A stretch of DNA of 64,000 bases from Xanthoparmelia taractica (Eukaryota > Ascomycota > Lecanoromycetes > Lecanorales > Parmeliaceae). Position numbers and translations under genes: made by a program. Location of the stretch: positions 124,001 to 188,000 of the forward strand of contig JANQBS010000057.1 of assembly GCA_033085395.1 (NCBI GenBank). The letters run 5' to 3'. Positions 34,786-47,258 of this stretch are shown here, one piece after another (position 1 is the first letter of the stretch; each line of letters begins with the position of its first letter). Below the pieces are notes generated by a model that searched no databases, was not told where the DNA came from, and worked only from the letters and a program-made list of their open reading frames with translations.

Positions 34786-35667
34786 CTACTGAGCAATACC
34801 AATGACGCCGCACGCCGGACGCCCGCCCGCATTGCCCGTAATCTTGCTCTGCTCGTGCCCGCCCTTTCCCAGGTCGTCGACGCCAGCGTGCACGACGATG
34901 GTGCGCCCGAGCACGCTCTCGGGGCCAATGAGCTTGATCTGCTCGTCCGTGACGGTGGCTTTGGCGTTGCCTTGCGCGTCCGTCTTGAAGTTGCCGAGGT
35001 CGCCGACGTGGCGTTCGCTGTCTGTGGGGGCGCCGTGGGTTTTGGAGAAGGGGTTGACTTTGTTGGGGGTCGTGTTAGCCCGAGAGTTGAAGGGGGGGGG
35101 GACTTGTTATGGATAGATGGGAGAAAGGGAGGGAGTGTATTTACAATGCGGACCAGCGCTGGTGCAACCGTTGGTGTTGTCGCCGAACTGGTGGATGTGC
35201 ATGCCGCGCTCGGCCGAGGCGTCGTGGCCTGTAATGTCGTAGGTGATTGTGGTCGGGGAGGACTCGGACGATTGCTCAAAGGTGACGGTGCCGCCGACCT
35301 TGGAATCCCCGCGGAGGACTGCGACTGTTTGGGGGGGAACATTGTGTGTTAGCTGACTGTGGGGATCTCCTTTCTTTCTTTTTTTTTTTTTTCTTTCTTT
35401 TGGCGGAGGAAGCGGAGTGAGTAGGGCAAGCAAGGAAAGCGCCGGGAGGTGGCGGAATGGGCCAGATGGTGTTTTGGGGAGGTCGAGACGATGGGAGATG
35501 TTTGTATAGTGAAGGTGCTTCAGTGCTGCAGGTGGTTCGATGGTGCCGAGAGTGTGGAAGGGTTTGACTGGTGGGATGACGTGCGAAAGCGGCTCAAACT
35601 TGCTCAACACATGGGAAATTCATGGATCTTCAATGGTTCTCAGGGCAAGCTTACCTGCTTTGACCAT
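34786..35667 (-). CDS. SOD1: Cu/Zn superoxide dismutase
   Basis: Exons 35667-35655 (13 nt), 35324-35145 and 35057-34786 give 154 residues, the standard size. The first exon codes only MVKA plus one base. Metal ligands are in GMHIHQFGD, SAGPHFNP and THGAPTDSERHVGDLG, the last containing the bridging His, and in HAGVDDLG; the active-site Arg is in GGRPACGVIG. It converts superoxide to hydrogen peroxide and oxygen in the cytosol. The 330-nt first intron (35654-35325) is the longest in the window and contains an A-rich run on the coding strand (T run at about 35370-35400 on the plus strand). Ends in GIAQ. Confidence 0.97.
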
Positions 35668-36251
35668 TGTGACTTGTGTTGTGCCTGAGTACTTGACTGT
35701 TGATGTAGTAGTTGTATAGTAGTAGTATCTATTGATTTGGAGTGATTGAGAGTTGTCAGGTTTGATCTTTGGCAGGATCGCGGGGTTTGTTTTTTATACC
35801 TTGCGTTAGGTGGGGAAGGGAAGAGGGTGAGTTAAGCAGCTAACGTCAGCCTTCCATCTTGCTCCGTCCAATCAATACTGTCTGTCGATTCTATCTTCAA
35901 TTCGACAAGTCAATATCAATCACTGTTGCACAAGCAAACAAATCCTATCGAAAGATCTCTTATTAAAAGGCCAACTATTATCCAGCTCTGATTGAAGCAG
36001 CGCCATTCCATCATTCTGTTTCAGTCTCTATTGTAGCTGCCCTTTTTTTTTTATTTTTTTTTAAAAAGAATTTAGTGTGTCGTTGCATGTCAGCAAATTC
36101 AATCAAAGGTCCCGAAATCTTATGTAAGTCGACTTGCGTGGTGGAGACAGCGGTGCGTCTAGCAAGGCCTAAGGGGCGACCTAGAAGGCTAGAAGGCTAC
36201 AAGGCATGTATAGAACTTTCGAAACGTTCCGCTCGACATTTCAAACTTGAC

Positions 36252-36280
36252 ATTATTATTATTATTATTATTATTATTTA
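36252..36280. repeat. (ATT)n microsatellite
   Basis: Nine or so ATT units in a row between SOD1 and the next gene. Confidence 0.9.
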
Positions 36281-36583
36281 CCGTATTGTCCAAAATCTGA
36301 TATGTCGAATTCCGGCGCATGTCCAATTGATCAGTCTTTCAAACATCCACTTACAGCAACCTTGCAGTCCCCCTCCTGGATCGCAACGTTGTGGCTTCTG
36401 ATAGCAACGATTTACCTTATTCTATGACGTGATGGATGCAGCCAAGCGTCGTATGATTTGGTTATGTTACAGAGTTAGGGAAATGAGAGGGAAGATATTC
36501 AGTACCGTTAGTACCGTTAGTACCTGAAAAAGGCAAGTGGTAAAGAAAAAAGAAAAAAGTCAAGAGTATCAAGGCCAGGCGCG

Positions 36584-36616
36584 CAATTTGACAATTTGAC
36601 AATTTGACAATTTGAC
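36584..36616. repeat. 8-bp tandem repeat, CAATTTGA x4
   Basis: Four perfect copies of CAATTTGA. Promoter region of the gene at 37134. Confidence 0.85.
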
Positions 36617-37133
36617 GGACCCATAGCGTGCTGCAATTAAACCTACCCCCCCCGGTCAAACTTCTTTAACGGCTCTCTCCACCAACGATCACCCTATCTT
36701 CCCTACTTCTCTCTCTTTTTTTTCCCTTCTCTTCTTCTCTTCTTTTCTTCTCTTTCATCTTGCGCTGCATGCCGTTCGTCTCATCATTGCCTTTGAACGT
36801 TAATTGAAGCCGTAAGAGCGCCTGCTCTGTGGAAGATGTAAGTCCGACGATTCATATCAGTCGGTGCCAAGACCTTGAGGGGAAAAAAGACCCGAGAAAA
36901 AAAAAATCCATAGAAAAATTTCGGAACGTATTTACCACGTCATATCTGTGGGAGCAAAATGAGACCTGTATATTGAATGCTCTTTCGGGATTTCTAATCT
37001 GTCACTTGGAAAATATTCATCTGTCTATATGCTAAGCTAATCCGCCTGCCTTTGGTTTATAGACTTCTCTCGCTCCTCTCCAATCTTCCTGCGGTCCGAG
37101 ATATCTTCAAAGGAGCTTTGATACTCCATTAAC

Positions 37134-38622
37134 ATGTCATACTACGAAGCACAGTCGTGGCAATTACCGGCACAGCAAGTATCATGGGAGCAACCTCCAC
37201 CTCCTTCCCGAGCGGGTAGACCTATCCCAGACATATCCAGCCAACGGACACAGGCTCATGGACATTGCAGGGACGAGTTCGGCCTTACAGCACGAGGATT
37301 TGGCTGCTTTCGACATTCAGATAGAAGGTATGTCCTTGAACAATCCACCTTTCTCTTCTATTCTGCTACTTTACTGACATCTTTATAGAAGTCAATCGCG
37401 CCCTCGACAATCTCAATAAGAGCGGGAAGCTCTTCGGCCTACCCTCGAGACGAGACTCCATGCCCATGATGGGAGGTCCACGAGCTTTCTCCGATTTTGG
37501 TGCGTATAGCGTCACTCCCCGCTGACTTGGATTTTCTAAGTACCTACCACAGACCCTCGAATGAGCGGAATGCCACAGCGGCACCATTCTGTCGGCGACT
37601 TCGATCAGATCCGGCCCCACTCTGGCTCGAACCTCCAAAACTTCTACGCAAACCAGCGACACCAACCAAGACCAAATGAGGCAGAGCAGATGCTGCAAGC
37701 CAAGCGCCGCATGGCCGCGCAACGTGAGCGTGAACTCCGCAATTACCACCAGGAGCAACAGTACAATAGAAGTAGGTTGAATTCTTCCATGTTGCGGTGT
37801 AGCTTTTTGCTCACGAATGGTGTTGTTGCAGACATCTCCACACAAGGCAAATCTGACCGCGCAATTAGCCCCAGCACCATGAATGAGGAGGATCGCCGGG
37901 AACTCATCGCCCGTCAGCACCGTGCTCTATATGGTGGTGAGAACAATCAATCTCTTGAAGGCGGCAGCTTTGGAGACGAGAGCCACACGCCTCGCCCATC
38001 CCTTCCCACGTCAGGCAATACAAATAATGGTGGTCGCGGACCGTCGCCTCGCACATATGATCCATACGCCATGGGCCAGAACCAAGCACAAGCCGCGATC
38101 GCCGGAGCCGGGGCCCAATTGAACGCCAATGAGCAGAGCCAGCAAGCTCATCCGACGGGTCCCTCTCCAAAGCCCCAGCAACAGCAACGCTCTCGCGCCG
38201 ACAGCACATCCTCCCCAGCATCCAACCCTCCAAGCCAAAGCTTCAGCCTCTTTGAGAACGCGGCCCAGCAATCCAGCCGAACCTCCACCTCCTCCCCCGG
38301 CGGCTCGCCTCCCCGTCAAGCCAAGACGACGAGCTCTGTAGCACCAATCGGCACTCGTCCCGCTCAAAGCCAAACTACCAATACAGTCCTCAACAACAAG
38401 CGTTCAAACACCCCCTCCCCTTCCCCCCTAGGCTTCGGCTTCGCTCAGAACAATGACAATTTGAATCCTCTTTCCAACAGCGGAAACGAGCGATCTACAT
38501 CCGCCGCTTCGAACCCGACCTCGAGCGGCAACAAGGACGCTGGCATGGCGTGGGGCACCGGCAGCGGCGTTTGGGGCAACAACACCACCAATAAATCCCT
38601 TCAGGCGTCCGTATGGGGTTGA
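37134..38622 (+). CDS. Gln/Ser/Asn-rich fungal protein of unknown function
   Basis: Exons 37134-37215, 37271-37327, 37389-37499, 37553-37771 and 37832-38622; all phases agree and give about 419 residues. The start MSYYEAQSWQLPAQQ and the sequence LAAFDIQIEEVNRALDNLNK, rebuilt across introns 1 and 2, are followed by a helical basic block (EQMLQAKRRMAAQRERELRNYHQEQQ, quoted here only as residues about 140-165) and by SMNEEDRRELIARQHRALYG-like sequence. The rest is low-complexity, rich in Q, S, N and P. I recall similar conserved, uncharacterised proteins in other ascomycetes but no function. The last intron has no stop in frame, so retention would give a slightly longer protein. Likely regulatory or RNA-associated by composition only, which is a guess. 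Confidence 0.75.
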
Positions 38623-38662
38623 GCGAGCGAGCGAGCGTGTGTTTGTTCGATCGATCGATCGA
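38621..38662. repeat. two tetranucleotide repeats after a stop codon
   Basis: (GAGC)n at about 38621-38637 overlaps the TGA stop of the preceding gene, followed by (TCGA)n at about 38647-38662. Confidence 0.85.
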
Positions 38663-39449
38663 TGCTTCTCGTTTCCTTGGTAAAATTTGCGCGGACATAC
38701 ATGTACACGGAAAAGGGAGGTATTTTGCATTGTTGGGTGTCACCGGTTCTAGCATGTGTGCATGTGGCATATTGGCTTAGGATATTCGATACCTCTCCGC
38801 GGCGCGTTTTCTCGAGGGTGTGTGTTTTTTTTTTCTTTTTCTTTTCCAATGCTTGCTTTGGGGGTTAGGCACGTCATCTATGGGCTCAAAGGTGGTGGTA
38901 ACTGTGCAGCGGGATCGATCGTACTGGCATATGCAAAGTCACGGACATTTGTACAGCTGCTTTTCAAGCGGGGGCGCGCTCTGGGCAGTAATATCTATTT
39001 GCGAAAAAACGGGCTCATCGGTCACGGGAATTCCCCTTTTCCAATCTCAATGAGTGTGTGTGCGTTGCTCTGTTTCCTGAATCCCAAAAGCGAATTTGCT
39101 CATCTATTCCAAACACCAATGCAATGGGTATCCCGGAAAAAAACAATAAAAAAAAACTAAAACCGCTAATTCCTCGTTATGCACCAGCCAGCAGCAACCC
39201 ATTGTTCATTATCTGCGTTATTTTTACCCAAAAACGTCCCAATGCTAATCACGATGCTATGCGTCGGTCCGGACAAAGACAAGACAAGCCAAGCCATTAC
39301 GAGACTCGAGTGGCCGCGGTCTGCTCTTCCCAAAAAGCAGCTGTACGAGCCATTTTTCAAAAACTGTTGTTTGCTTTTCATTTAAAAAGCAACCTGTACA
39401 AGCCATCCTCCAGTCTACGATCAAACCTCCCACTATTCACACGCCCCAT
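38663..39449. other. intergenic region between convergent genes
   Basis: Presumed 3' UTRs of the Gln/Ser-rich gene (plus) and the DUF1765 gene (minus). Contains several poly-T and poly-A runs; no gene supported. Confidence 0.5.
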
Positions 39450-42400
39450 TTATACCTTGCGAAAGGGATCGACACCAAGCGTTGGCGTCTCCACCAGCAG
39501 GTACGAAGGTACTCCCTCGGCCTTCCGCCTCTCAAAGAAGTTGTGGCACTCTGATATCAGTATGGCCCACTCGGCAAGTGCTCTCCCGGCATACTTGCTC
39601 GGTCCGGCCGTCACGCCCACGGGCTCGAGGGAGCTGTTGTCGCGGGTGTCGTCGGACTGCCGGGACTGCAAGGAGAGTTGGGCCGGAAGGGGGAGCTCCG
39701 GCGGATACAGCCTGCGGTCTCTGCCTGCGATGAGATTGTTGATGTCTTGATCTATCCACTCGAGGGAGATCTTGAAAGACAGCGCACGGTAGGAGGGTGC
39801 CGATCCTGCAGTTCCATTCATCGCACCCTTCGACGCCGCCGATGCGGTTCCGTGAAGAGCCGGTGACGAGCTTTGTGATGCCGCTAGCGTGTCCTTCGCT
39901 GGGTTTGTTTTCGGACGATCTTTGGACGAGCTCGAAGGGATGATGCTCTTGAGTAGACCCCATCGTTTCTTGCTGCTGTCTTGGGACTTGCTGGTCTCCT
40001 CAGCAGACTTGCGGGACTGGCTTGCATTGCTGTGGTAAGCCAGTTCCTGTGCGTTAGGTCTCTCGTAAGGATTGGCTTTTGTGGCCGAAGCAGATGATAA
40101 AATGGCATCAAATGTGAGGAACGATCCACCCGGAGCCATCTGTGAGTCGTTTCTGACAATCTCTAAACATCGACCAGGAGCTGGGCTGCATGGTGCCGTG
40201 GAGGGAGCAGTGAGATTATTTCTTTGGGCGTTGTCTTGGATGTAAAGAAAGATGCGATAGACTTGCTGCAGCCGGAGGTTCAGAGCCTCCAGTATGGCTC
40301 TGTCGTATGTTTAGATCAGGGAAAAAGGGGGCCGCTCCGCCAAAACTCACATATTGACATCAGACCCGTTGCCATTTAGCCTAGCTATTTTCCAAACAAT
40401 GAGCCGCATATAGAAAGCTCTGACCATTGGACACCAATGATTGAAATTCGCATGGAAGGTGTCCTCGGCTAAGAGCCAGTCGAGACATACCTCGCGTCTT
40501 CTGGCCTCATCGCTCGTGATTGTTGACCACATACTGTAGAGAAACGCACAAAGTCGGACTTCAGTCATGCTGTTCTGGCTTCGTAGCATATGCCTGCATA
40601 CGTCAAGCCAAAAAGTCCAGTCAATAATAGAAACTGCACAATCCGTCTCTTGCTGGTATCGTTGCAAAATTGGTATGGCTTCCTCAAGAAAGTCGCAAAG
40701 AGTAAAGCATGCGTTGTGATCGTACATGGAAGTCCGTCGAGCAGCGACTTTGAGTAGACTACTGAAAGACTGTGCAAATATGAAGCGAGACTTGCCTGCC
40801 ATGGTCGTTGAGCTTGATAAACATTCCCTCAGAAGCATAATCAGACGATTTTCACCCATTGTTCGAACAACGGCATGGGCAGGAAGTGACAGCATGGTGG
40901 CATTGGCATCTGCGTCTCCTAGCAGGTCATCGAAAGTAGCAGACGACGGACCAGTCTGGATAGCACATGGTTCGCTATTCGTTTGTTGGATAGTAGCATC
41001 CAAGACTGTAAGAACTTGTGCTTGGACCAAAACCCACGCGGGCGCTGCCAGTTTTTCTTCTGGAGACGGCTCGTCTGGGAGGAAACGACAGGCTATATCC
41101 GTGTAAAATTTAGTGAATACGTAGAAAAGGTCGGTATCTTTGCCGCTCCATCTACTGAGCCACGGACCATGCCATGGAATGTATGTAATCGCAATCGGCA
41201 TTGGAGACTGGGGATTGCTGCGCAGATACTTCATCATTGGTCGGAGAGGCTTCAGCTTCAGCGAATGCAGATGTGCGGGATACGCAGTACAGACTCTGTC
41301 GGATACGGAATCTATCTCTGACTGCTTTCTTGTGCTCCCCTCGGCTAGCACGCGTCGGAGTGTATCTGAGGGTATTGCCCATAGCCTCACCAATATCTCG
41401 GCGACACCTTCGCAGTAGAAAAAGGCGAAAGCTGTAGCCTTGCCACAGAAGGTCACAACGCTTGCAGCTACATTGCGAGTTGACATTTTTTCGACTACGT
41501 ATGCCATCTGAGCAAGAAGGTTCTGTGTAAACATGTTCCTCACGTTGTGGTGCACCGAGTCAGCCAAAAAGTCTGACATATTTGATCCCAAAGAGGTTGT
41601 AGACTGAGATTTCAAGGAAGTGCGAGCCGTCTTGGTCGGTCTCGTGACGATGGAAGAAAGGGGTAGAGTCCACTCTGGTCTGGCCATTAGTGCTGTGACA
41701 GCCTCCAAAATCGCAGGCCTATCGTTGCCAGATACCGACTCGCCATGTCTGCCTTTAAGCATCTCTAACAAGCCCGTCCACCATTTGTTGAGTATGAAAG
41801 TACGACGATCAAGGTCTTCTGACCTCAATGATGCATTCGAAGGGTGTTCGGCGTGATTCCTGAGGAATGGCAGCAGGACCGACCTAACGATGCCGGTCTT
41901 TATAGTACTCGGTCGGGATTGAAATCTGGGTACGAAGTCAGCAGATGATCCTGGAGATTCCATTTCTCCATACACCCACTTTTGATATTCTCCGTCGAGC
42001 ATTCGAAATACACCCCAGAGCTCATCCTTCCTGCGGGGCGTCTCTGCTCCCAAACCCTGCAACCGTTCAGATGACCATGACTTCGGGACATCAGGAGGTT
42101 GGGTCGATGCCGACTGTGTGCTGGATAACGGCAGTCTGTCAGTCGAATACGACTTGGGAATCGAAGGCACTGCAGGAGTTTCGGAAGAGGGAGCTTTGCT
42201 CAACAAAGCGCTAAGCGGCCTTCTTGACCTTGTAAGCACGCTGTTACGCCGGGACAGGCTTCCCCTGGCATGACCGTTTGAAGAGGGGCCTCGAGGAATA
42301 TTCTCCACTTCGGCAGCAGACAACAGAGATGTCTTCACATCAATCGCAGGATTCGAGCCATTAACATGGAGTGGTAATTCGGCGCCTAGCCCTGTCTCTT

Positions 42401-42935
42401 TACGTAGGCGTGTTTTGGTAGGAGAGGGCGAAGGTGATCGCGATTTGCTTATCCAGGACTTTCGAGCAAGAGTCGAGATCGATCCCGCGACAGAAGGTGC
42501 CTTACGCTCGGTGCCTTGAACTATTGCGTCTTTGGGAACCTTGGATTCGTCTGCAAGGTCTTGTGGAGACGGGTCAGGCCCAATAGCGAATTTGGATGTG
42601 GTACATGTAGTGTAGGAGTCCTTTTGCTGTTTGCTTGAGCCTAGCCGTCTTAAGGATCTCCTCGATAACTTGAAAGCGTCTTCTGGCCCCTTCTTTGTGG
42701 AAACTTGACGTGATACGTTCCCTTGTAAATTCACCAAGACGTTCTCGGAGAAACTGCGTGAAAGACTAGATTTTTTTGCGGGTGTTATGTCTACCTTGAC
42801 ATCTGTAGGGAGCTGGGTATAGCTGGCAGACCGAGGAATTGTGGAAGTAGTGTCAACTTGGCCGGCGACTGGAAGGGAGGGATCTACTTGGACGGGTGTA
42901 GAGACCGTGCCAGGAAGGATAGAGCCATCGGACAT
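39450..42935 (-). CDS. DUF1765 (UPF0592) family protein
   Basis: Exons 42935-40351 and 40299-39450 give 1144 residues from the ATG at 42935; the frame opens eight codons earlier on a non-ATG codon, so an upstream exon cannot be excluded. Residues 1-300 are Ser/Pro-rich and disordered (SRRNSVLTRSRRPLSALL and similar). The conserved region starts near residue 300 (DELWGVFRMLDGEYQKWVYG) and runs to about 900, with the family stretch ITYIPWHGPWLSRWSGKDTD and the C-terminal WCPMVRAFYMRLIVWKIARL. A tail from the second exon contains ISLEWIDQDINNLI and PSKYAGRALAEWAILISECH. Fungal DUF1765 proteins are described as membrane-associated, but I see no clear transmembrane helix. Function unknown. Confidence 0.88.
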
Positions 42936-44028
42936 CCTCTGGATGCTGCCTTGATCCAATGCGGTGGTCAGGATAGTAATGCTTGTTTGCTTGGATATTC
43001 TTCATAGATCTGCGCCTCACGGGCCAGCCAATTTGCAAGAGGTGTAGAGTGCCGTATCTCGGACATGAATGAGGCAGAGGCAAGAAGCGTTTTAGAAGTG
43101 TCGATGCAACACTGGAGGTATGGTGATATGTGCCAAAATTGAATGCCTTGAGTATAAGAATAGGGCTGCTACCCTCTGTTTGAGCGGTGTCGACAGGCGG
43201 CGATGGGGATGATGAGGGTTTCTTTATACAATTATGGTTGATGATGATTTTGGTTATAATGAATGTTGAAGATTATGAGAAACGAGTGTATTGTTGTTAT
43301 CGTAGAGAGTTGCCTTCGGTCGACGACTGTACTCTACTTTACACCACCACTCCTGCTATACGTACTACGTTGCTAGTCCATTCCTTCACGCTTGAGATTT
43401 CCGGGGGATAAGGTTGCTCTCGGCATGAAGGAGAGATATTCATTGCTTTTGACTTCAATAGCTGCCCAATTTAGGAACTGCCAACGTATATGGATACTCT
43501 ATTTCGACCAATCCAACGTCTATCTCGTATGCCTTGGCCTCCTTGATTATGCACCTTATGCAGCGGTCGTGGGGTTGCTCGCTTTTGACTCCACCTCTCT
43601 GCATTTCCTCCCCAACCGACCGCAGCATCATTTCGTGAGCTCTTCTTGTCGATCTTGTCGGTCTTGTCGCTTTCCAGACTGCCATCCAGACCTCTGGGAC
43701 CAGACTAGACATGTACACCCTCCGACTCCTGCATACTGCATACTCGCCCCCCTACACAAAAACGCTACCAGGTAGCCCACACACTGCATACTGCGTGACT
43801 ACTCGGACATTTATACTTTTGTACAAATATTCAAATTCTGTCTGATGCAGCTCTCAACTCTCTCTGCCTTCTTGATTGGACCTCTCCAACGTACTGGTCC
43901 TTATCTTGTCGATGATCTGATAGCCCTCCAAAATCCGGCCTAGTAGAATAAGTCCGGAATGGCTGGACAGTCAATGGGGTCCCGGCAGGCTACCCAGCCG
44001 GCATGGTAACAGTCAGTACATCTGATCA
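42936..44028. other. intergenic region
   Basis: Promoter of the DUF1765 gene and 3' side of the aquaglyceroporin gene. Short ORFs only. Confidence 0.5.
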
Positions 44029-45430
44029 TCATACTGCTGGCTTCTCTTTTTCTCTAATCAGACGATGTGGCTGAGTCAACCGTTTGAGCCCCAGCCATGG
44101 GGTGTTGATGGGGCTTTCGGGACCGGTGTAAATGAACAAATCGTAGAGGAAGCCGCCGAAGGTGCACCCAAGGAACGAGGCAACCATTGGAACTACCACA
44201 TGTATTGATTAGCATGTTCTCCTACGACAGTGCTTTGAACACGACTCATAGGTCGAGTCTCGGTATCCTTTAGGAAATACCGTTCCGAGATACACTTACT
44301 CCAGAAGTAATAGCCTCCCGCGGACCAAACCTCGTGACCATAACCAACGGCGTAAGACATCAATCGAGGGCCAAAATCACGTGCTAGGTTAATGGCATAG
44401 CCGGTCTCGAAACCAAAACACGCCCCGAGACCAAAGATCAAGAAGAATAAAGCAAGGGGAAAGAACGGACCGGCTCCGGTCTTGCCCATCGCTCCGCGGT
44501 TCGATTCATCCTTGAGTGCAAAGATGACAAACATGAGAATCGTAGCCGTGATAAACTCCGAGAAGAATTGGCTTGTCTTGGTTAAGAAAGCCTGAGGATA
44601 TGTACAAAACACGCCACCTTCATGGAACATTAGCCAAGCTGGCTCCCAACAGCTGTTGGAATATCATTGCGGTCTCACCAGTGGCAGTCTTGGAGGGTGG
44701 AACTGTCCTAACGTTATGACCTTCGTAGTTGTCGATAGCTGTGATGTAATTTGCATAGACGACTCCCGCTGCCGCGAATCCGCCCAAGAATTGAGCAAGG
44801 AAATAAATAGGGAACCGGCGCCAGGGTAGTCCACGGTAAAGACAAAAGCAAAAAGTGATTGCAGGATTCAAGAAACCTCCGGAATCACCTAAGACCCATC
44901 AGCCACGATCTCGTCAGGCTCAGCCTGGATCCTTGCCTGCAACATAAATGCCTAACATCACGCCGATACCCCATCTGCATCTCTTGATTAGCGTCGATTT
45001 TTCATTTGAGATATGGAACTAGACCTCACCCCCAAGAGATTGATTGATAATTACCGTAACCGTCCATCCCTGGTGCTAATGTGGAGGTGGTATTGCCAGC
45101 GCTTAGCAAAACTTGAGCCACGGAGCCATCACCAAAGAGGACCATGATGAAGGTTCCAAAGAACTCGGCAAAGGGTTCTCTGAGGGCTAATCGTATTCGA
45201 CTCCACAAGAGTTCATGATGCTCAAGATGCACATGCTCCTCGTCGATCGGTGCTTCGGGTTTGAGACCCACGTAAGACCTGACAGAAGACATGGTATCGA
45301 CTCGCCGGCGAGATCCCTCATGCTGTAGAACATGATTGGGAAGGTTCGCGTTGGACTCATCTTCTTCCCCGCCTGCAGTGGGAACGCTTTTCAGCCAGTC
45401 ATGGTTTTCCGTTTCCATTGGTTGTGACAT
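44029..45430 (-). CDS. aquaglyceroporin (MIP family, Fps1-like)
   Basis: Exons 45430-45030, 44974-44937, 44888-44679, 44617-44300 and 44192-44029 give 376 residues in phase. A hydrophilic N-terminus of about 95 residues precedes six membrane helices. The first pore motif is GFLNPAITF (NPA kept); the second is GYAINLARDFGPRLMSYAVG, so NPA is NLA, as in several fungal glycerol channels. Conducts glycerol and/or water through the plasma membrane, with a likely role in osmotic balance. The 38-nt exon 2 codes WGIGVMLGIYVA, and the intron after it (44936-44889) begins GCAAGG: a GC-AG intron, since no GT site rebuilds YVAGDSGGFLNPA. Exon 3 ends at an internal GTGAGA that gives TATGGVFCTYPQ; reading through meets a stop. 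Confidence 0.93.
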
Positions 45431-46204
45431 GTTGACGAACTCGACAGAGACAGCAGTAACATGATAAGCAAAGTACAGGAAATTCAGCAAATGGGGAAAA
45501 GAATATTATTGAGATGCCATTTCCATTCATGCGGCGCAGAAATGGGGCAGCTCAGACCGTCATTTGACGTAACCGCTACACGGACGCAAAGCGAAGTGCG
45601 GGGGTGTTTCGTAAGCTTAGACCTATAGAGAGCCACAAAAGAAAGATAAGATGGGTATAATTACTGATAGATCATACAAGTCACCGTTGTTACCGATATA
45701 AAAGATGCAAAGGGAGAGGCTGAAAACAAAGATCTGTACATGGTTGTCTTGGACAGCAAATCCCATTTTGTCCGGCTTCTTAAGTCAGATGGAGTCCACA
45801 TTCTTTGAATGCAGGTCTCCTGAAACGAGCACAGGACATGTAATCAATCTGAAAGTATGGGAATGTTTTTTTTCTTGTTGATGAGATGCGGATCAGCTTT
45901 TCGAGAGTGAGAGGAGCATTCATAATGGATACATTGACGTAGGAAACGCCTCCACTGCGGTGCAAGGCAACAAAAACCGTAAAAGCTCGAGTCTGCTCGC
46001 TCCACAAACCTAAACTTCCCAAACCAAGAGATAAGATGCTCTAGTAAACCGCACCATTTCCAGTATGCCAGAACCTATTGGACGGTACCAGACCCAGACG
46101 ATTCATGATACCATTGCTCTATATTACCAGAGCGTAGCTCAGCTGAATTGAACGGTATTGGAAACCTTTCATTTGTGCGTACCCAAGCCTTGAATAGTAT
46201 ACAC
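45431..46204. other. intergenic region
   Basis: Between two minus-strand genes: aquaglyceroporin promoter and ATP14 3' end. No further feature recognised. Confidence 0.5.
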
Positions 46205-46690
46205 TTAATGAGCAGGATGCGCTCCTTCTTCCTCTTCCTCCTCGAACCAGTTGTCCTCTGTAGCAGAAGCTTCTCCTTCGGCTGCTTGACCCTCGACTTC
46301 GACCTGCTGGTTCTCATATTCCTTCAGATCATTCGCAATGTCACTTTCTTCCGGAGATTGAGGGGGTTTCGGGAGCGAGAACTTTTGTACATGTCCTTCC
46401 GAGTCTGACGGTTTCACTGGAGGCGGCTTGTAGTTCTTCAACTCTCTAAGATAAAGGTCTTGAACCAGGTCGGCTTCAGAGATTACAGTAAGCCAAAGGT
46501 CTTTCGGAAAGTACCGTTATATTCACAAACCTCGTAGAGCTGATGTAGGAGCAAGGAATGTTCGACGATGCAGGACAACCTGGCACCGGGCAGCGCGGCC
46601 CAGTGGGATGCGCTTCAAAGAATGAGCAGAGGCAGCGGCAGTATTGTGTGCAGCAATTGAACTCACCGAAGCCTTGAGTGACTGCAACAT
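46205..46690 (-). CDS. ATP14: mitochondrial F1F0 ATP synthase subunit H
   Basis: Exons 46690-46667 (24 nt), 46612-46531 and 46473-46205 give 124 residues. The N-terminus MLQSLKASRIPLGRAARC is a typical basic, amphipathic mitochondrial targeting sequence and leads into the conserved ADLVQDLYLRELKNYKPPPV (rebuilt across intron 2), SDSEGHVQKF and the acidic end NWFEEEEEEG. Subunit H is a small peripheral-stalk component of the fungal ATP synthase. The first exon encodes only eight residues. The gene is divergent from TFIIB, with about 570 bp between the two starts. Confidence 0.95.
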
Positions 46691-47258
46691 CTTTGTTGTT
46701 TACCTTTGGCTGGTGTCGAATAATCAGATATTTCACATTTGAGTGGAAAAGAGCTCCCTTCTACTGTAAGGTACCTAGCTTTGCATTTAGCGCGTAAAGT
46801 ATAGACGCTAATGAATGAGGCTGGTTGAGTCATCTACCTACTTCCGTACTTGAACACCACCTTTCTCTTTCCCGCCACCTTTTATTCCTCACACCACTGC
46901 CACTCGTCTGGTCGACCTTCAACAACACGATCATTCAAGGTTGCCGGTCAGCTTTGTCGTCGTACCGTTGCATGTCTTCGCTTTCTTGACTATCTGTGAG
47001 ATCCTCAACCTCTGAACCTCACGGACGCCTTGGTTGGCAGTCGGAAAGCAGCCAGTGGTACAGTTACTCCTTTCTCACTCCAAACGATTCCTCACGACAC
47101 TCACCTTCCCGCGCTACCTCAAACTCGCCAAACTGTATTCTCCACTCTTCATCCGCTGTTGCGCTCCTAAACACAACCTCGCGGGAAGATCCAAAGGGAT
47201 CAAAAAGAGGACGAAACAGTCCTCTAATAATCCGGCGCTCAACGTACTCACACTCAAG
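46691..47258. promoter_or_regulatory. shared divergent promoter, ATP14 / TFIIB
   Basis: 568 bp between two oppositely oriented starts. Pyrimidine-rich sequence near 46860-46910 on the plus strand probably belongs to the TFIIB leader. No specific factor site is called. Confidence 0.5.

Larger units (their letters stand above)
35668..37133. other. divergent intergenic region with short tandem repeats
   Basis: Between SOD1 (minus) and the gene at 37134 (plus). It holds an (ATT)n microsatellite at about 36252-36280, a TTAGTACCG repeat at 36501-36524 and an 8-bp CAATTTGA repeat (about four copies) at 36584-36616. A likely 5' UTR intron of the right-hand gene runs from GTAAGT at 36838 to TTTATAG at 37062, with GCTAAGCTAATC near its end. 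Confidence 0.5.

Noticed and set aside
34683..35342. 219-codon ORF on the minus strand over SOD1
   Set aside because: Off-frame reading of SOD1 exons 2 and 3 and their intron; Pro/Ser/Thr-rich as frame shadows of GC-rich genes often are.
39058..39750. 230-codon plus-strand ORF
   Set aside because: Overlaps the DUF1765 coding exon on the opposite strand and has no features of its own.
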